DNA from: an uncultured Peptoniphilus sp.
Lineage (GTDB): Bacteria > Bacillota > Clostridia > Tissierellales > Peptoniphilaceae
DNA length: 56,396 nucleotides
Assembly (NCBI GenBank): GCA_902489255.1
Contig: CABTZF010000010.1
Span: 1-56,396, forward strand
Reading direction: 5' to 3'
Within the stretch, counting starts at the first letter, position 1; each line of letters begins with the position of its first letter. A program made the position numbers and the translations under genes. This document shows positions 54,224-56,396 of this stretch, one piece after another. Below the pieces are notes generated by a model, which saw only the letters and a list, made by a program, of their open reading frames with translations, was not told where the DNA came from and ran no database searches.

Positions 54224-55036
54224 ATGAATGATTTAAGAATTTTTGAAAATAAAGAGTTTGGAAAAGTAAGAACATCAATTATAAACGATGAACCTTATTT
54301 TAATTTAAACGATGTATGTGGCATTTTAGAAATTAGTAATCCAAGAATGGCTAAAACAAGACTTAATCAAGACGGTGTCAGTAGTACTGACATAGGGGTA
54401 GTCACTGGCACAAAAACAGATGGAACAGAGGCTATTCAGCATGTGAAGATGAATTTCATCAACGAATCAAATCTATATAAGTTAATTTTCCAAAGCAGAA
54501 AGCCGGAGGCAGAAAAGTTTGCCGACTGGGTTACATCAGAAGTGCTACCAACAATAAGAAAACACGGAGCATACATGACAGAAAGTGTAATTGAAAGGAC
54601 TCTTACAGATCCGGACTACTTGATACAACTAGCGACTACTCTCAAAGAAGAGAAACAAAGAAGAATTGAGGCTGAAGAAGAAAACGAAAGAAATAAACCG
54701 AAAGTCTTATTCTCAGATTCCTGCGAAGTAGCTGAAAACTCAATCTTGATTGGAGAGTTTGCCAAGAGGTTAAAGCAAAATGGTTTGGAAAACATGGGAC
54801 AAAACAGATTATTTGCAACTTTAAGAAACCAAGGTTACTTGTGTAAAGCTGGAGAAAGAAGAAACCAGCCAACACAAAAGTCTATGGAGCAAGGACTTTT
54901 TGAAACCAAGGTAAGAGTCATCAACAATCCTGATGGAAGTACACGAACAACTACAACAACTAAGATGACGGGTAAGGGTCAAATCTACTTTACCAATAAG
55001 TTTTTAGGTGGGTGGCATGAAAGTAACTATGAATAA
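54224..55036 (+). CDS. Phage antirepressor (BRO-N plus KilAC)
   Basis: A 270-residue protein. BRO-N domain: FGKVRTSIINDEPYFNLNDVC at the start, MNFINESNLYKLIFQSRKPEA near 87 and FADWVTSEVLPTIRKHGAYM near 110. KilA-C domain: ENSILIGEFAKRLKQNG near 170, LFATLRNQGYLCKAG near 195 and KGQIYFTNKFLG near 255. Such proteins counter the CI repressor during induction. It ends overlapping the next small gene by 20 bases. Confidence 0.92.
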   Translation: MNDLRIFENKEFGKVRTSIINDEPYFNLNDVCGILEISNPRMAKTRLNQDGVSSTDIGVVTGTKTDGTEAIQHVKMNFINESNLYKLIFQSRKPEAEKFADWVTSEVLPTIRKHGAYMTESVIERTLTDPDYLIQLATTLKEEKQRRIEAEEENERNKPKVLFSDSCEVAENSILIGEFAKRLKQNGLENMGQNRLFATLRNQGYLCKAGERRNQPTQKSMEQGLFETKVRVINNPDGSTRTTTTTKMTGKGQIYFTNKFLGGWHESNYE

Positions 55037-55190
55037 AAAAACATTAGATGTAACAAAAATCGAAGAAGATCAGTTAGAAAAAATAAATATAATGCCGGAG
55101 CTTGCAAGGATACTAGCCAGGGAATTTTTAAAAGATCTTGAAAGAAGAGGAGAATGTGAAATGTGTGGAACTTATGGAGAAAAATTATGA
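55017..55190 (+). CDS. Small element protein with CxxC
   Basis: A 57-residue ORF. AGGTGGG lies about 5 bases before the ATG at 55017, and another ATG follows at 55029. The C-terminal CEMCG could bind metal. It overlaps the antirepressor and, by 4 bases (ATGA), the next gene. Unknown function, typical for phage early regions. Confidence 0.6.
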   Translation: MKVTMNKKTLDVTKIEEDQLEKINIMPELARILAREFLKDLERRGECEMCGTYGEKL

Positions 55191-55417
55191 AAAATACGTT
55201 AGGGGATTTGAATAACCATCTCTTTGCTGAGCTGGAAAGGCTTGGCGATGAAGACTTAAAGGGCGATGAACTAATCGAAGAAATGAATAGAGCCAAGTCA
55301 ATTGCGGATGTATCTACTCAGATCATCGCCAATGCTCATGTGATTTTGCAAGCTGAAAAGTTCAGAGATGAAAAAATAAACCTCGATAGACAAATGCCTA
55401 AGATGTTAGAGGGATAA
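55187..55417 (+). CDS. Small phage protein, helical
   Basis: A 76-residue acidic helical protein (LGDLNNHLFAELERLGDED, then IADVSTQIIANAHVILQAEK). It resembles the small early-region proteins found next to HNH genes in Firmicute phages. ATG at 55187 with GGAG 9 bases upstream; the stop lies 3 bases before the HNH gene. Confidence 0.7.
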   Translation: MKNTLGDLNNHLFAELERLGDEDLKGDELIEEMNRAKSIADVSTQIIANAHVILQAEKFRDEKINLDRQMPKMLEG

Positions 55418-55420
55418 AAA

Positions 55421-56032
55421 ATGCCAAGGCATAGATGGACTGAAGAAAAAATCGAATTTATCAGAAAGATATATCCCTACTATGAAAATAAGGAAATATC
55501 GAAGATGGTAAAGAATAAGTTTGGGTTTGATGTATCGGCTAGAAATCTAATAAATGCAAAAACCATATATAAAATGCCTGACAAAGCAATTCCAAATTCT
55601 GGTCGACTACAAAAGGGAGTGGTGCCATGGAATAAGGGAAAGAGAATGTCCGATGAAACCAAAAAAAAGTTAAAAAATACTTTTTTTAAAAAAGGACAAA
55701 CTATAAACAATCGACCAATCGGATCAACAAGGCTAGGTAACGATGGATACTTAGTGATAAAAATCGAAGAGCCCAATAAGTGGCAGCTTTATCAAAGATA
55801 TGCCTACGAAAAGGCCCACGGAGAAAAACTGGCAACAAAAGATGCCATAATTTTTGCCGATGGAGATAAGACAAACTTTGGCATTGACAACCTAATAAAA
55901 GTTAGTAAGGCAAATTTATGTTATCTAAACAGCAATAATTTAATCTTTGACGATCCGAAACTGACAAAGGTCGGTGTAACTGTAAGCAAAGTCGCAGAAA
56001 AAATAAATGAAAGGAAGAGTGTTAAAAAATGA
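55421..56032 (+). CDS. HNH endonuclease-family phage protein
   Basis: A 203-residue protein. N-terminal HTH-like part (WTEEKIEFIRKIYPYYENKE), a NUMOD3-like linker (VPWNKGKRMSDETKKKL), and an HNH region YQRYAYEKAHGEKLATKDAIIFADGDKTNFGIDNLI (key H-G, D-G-D-K-x-N and N-L). The first metal-binding His of classic HNH motifs is not obvious, so activity is uncertain. Homing-type relatives are common in phages. Confidence 0.8.
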   Translation: MPRHRWTEEKIEFIRKIYPYYENKEISKMVKNKFGFDVSARNLINAKTIYKMPDKAIPNSGRLQKGVVPWNKGKRMSDETKKKLKNTFFKKGQTINNRPIGSTRLGNDGYLVIKIEEPNKWQLYQRYAYEKAHGEKLATKDAIIFADGDKTNFGIDNLIKVSKANLCYLNSNNLIFDDPKLTKVGVTVSKVAEKINERKSVKK

Positions 56033-56211
56033 CAGAGGAAAAAATAATGCAAGTAATTAATACTAACTATATAAAAAGACAGTTGGAAAGAGAAAAAGAA
56101 GAAGAGCTTTTAAGACTTAAAAAAATGAAAGACAGGAAATTAACTAGAAGATACTTATTTTATCTGTTTCTTATGTTGATCATTATATTTATGACCGGCA
56201 TAAATATTTAA
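56029..56211 (+). CDS. Small C-terminally anchored membrane protein
   Basis: A 60-residue protein with a charged helix (LEREKEEELLRLKKMKDRK) and a C-terminal TM helix (YLFYLFLMLIIIFMTGI). Overlaps the HNH gene by 4 bases. Function unknown. Confidence 0.65.
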   Translation: MTEEKIMQVINTNYIKRQLEREKEEELLRLKKMKDRKLTRRYLFYLFLMLIIIFMTGINI

Positions 56212-56223
56212 GGTGGTGAGTTA

Positions 56224-56334
56224 ATGCTGATTATAGGAGCCAATGGGAAAACAAAATTTAAAAGAGCAAGAAAAAAAGTCCCAGGTCGACCAAAACTCAA
56301 GGACTTAAGAATTATTATCTTGCCTTTATTATAA
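56224..56334 (+). CDS. Very small basic ORF
   Basis: 36 codons beginning MLIIGANGKTKFKRARKK, with a good AAGGTGGTGA site upstream of the ATG. Lys/Arg-rich. Unknown; may not be functional. Confidence 0.4.
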   Translation: MLIIGANGKTKFKRARKKVPGRPKLKDLRIIILPLL

Positions 56335-56356
56335 CACAAATAAAGGAGTTTTGAAA

Positions 56357-56396
56357 ATGACAAATATTGAAAGAGAATTTAAAAATACTGTAGATG
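56357..56396 (+). CDS. Start of a further element gene, cut by the window edge
   Basis: ATG at 56357 after AAAGGAG, reading MTNIEREFKNTVD to the end of the window. Too short to identify. Confidence 0.5.
   Translation, partial: MTNIEREFKNTVD

Overview
The window is AT-rich and densely coded, with strong AGGAGG-type ribosome binding sites, TTG and ATG starts and many U-tailed intrinsic terminators. It looks like the chromosome of an anaerobic, butyrate-forming low-GC Firmicute. The gene set (thiolase, crotonase and 3-hydroxybutyryl-CoA dehydrogenase, LTA-synthase-like protein, TagO/WecB, type I-C CRISPR) would suit the Tissierellia/Peptoniphilaceae, but that placement is an inference and no rRNA gene is present to settle it. 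No tRNA or rRNA gene was recognised.

Layout. 1-9.3 kb: a short possible insertion-sequence remnant, a 3-hydroxyacyl-CoA dehydrogenase-family enzyme, a purine permease, a minus-strand operon (TetR regulator, MMPL transporter, secreted heptad-repeat protein) with two GAACnnnGTTC operators, and a DapF-fold racemase/epimerase. 9.6-20.8 kb: a secreted protein and a lipoprotein of unknown role, recD2, comF, a BrkB-type membrane protein, a short MltG-like protein, an RluA-type pseudouridine synthase, a PD-(D/E)XK nuclease protein, folD and 5-formyl-THF cyclo-ligase. 20.8-26.3 kb: an SGNH/MBOAT surface O-acylation pair, then a three-gene cluster under a Fur-like box (cytoplasmic solute-binding-like protein, G3E-type GTPase, ABC ATPase without a permease). 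26.4-39.7 kb: an M16C peptidase, an 866-base gap holding a probable structured non-coding RNA, an LtaS-family enzyme, a Sua5-rpiB-upp-tagO-wecB run, and a butyryl-CoA pathway operon.

39.8-48.2 kb is a type I-C CRISPR-Cas locus in the usual order: cas3, cas5c, cas8c, cas7c, cas4, cas1, cas2. Three things are unusual. (i) The gap between cas3 and cas5c carries, on the minus strand, what looks like a solitary crRNA-like gene: an extended -10 promoter, one degenerate I-C repeat with its own stem and the 11-nt TGGATTGAAAT handle, a short spacer-like stretch, and an intrinsic terminator. The first 11 spacer bases match the cas5c promoter region except at position 6, the base normally flipped out in type I guides. 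This fits a CreR/CreA-type autoregulatory guide RNA. (ii) cas1 is interrupted by one in-frame TGA just after its catalytic His. (iii) The leader after cas2 runs into only the first ~20 bases of a I-C repeat, and the sequence then becomes a prophage-like element whose large serine integrase reads back through that half-repeat and the leader. The element appears to have integrated inside the leader-proximal CRISPR repeat, and no array remains next to the leader in this window.

48.1-56.4 kb is the lysogeny and early region of that element: integrase, Abi_2 protein with a small two-hairpin RNA upstream, two small proteins, CI-like repressor, Cro-like protein, Abi-alpha (DUF4393) protein, antirepressor, HNH protein and small phage ORFs. 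Its other end lies outside the window. Taken together, the prophage separates the CRISPR leader from its spacers, so excision could in principle restore crRNA expression. That switch is a hypothesis, not something the sequence proves.
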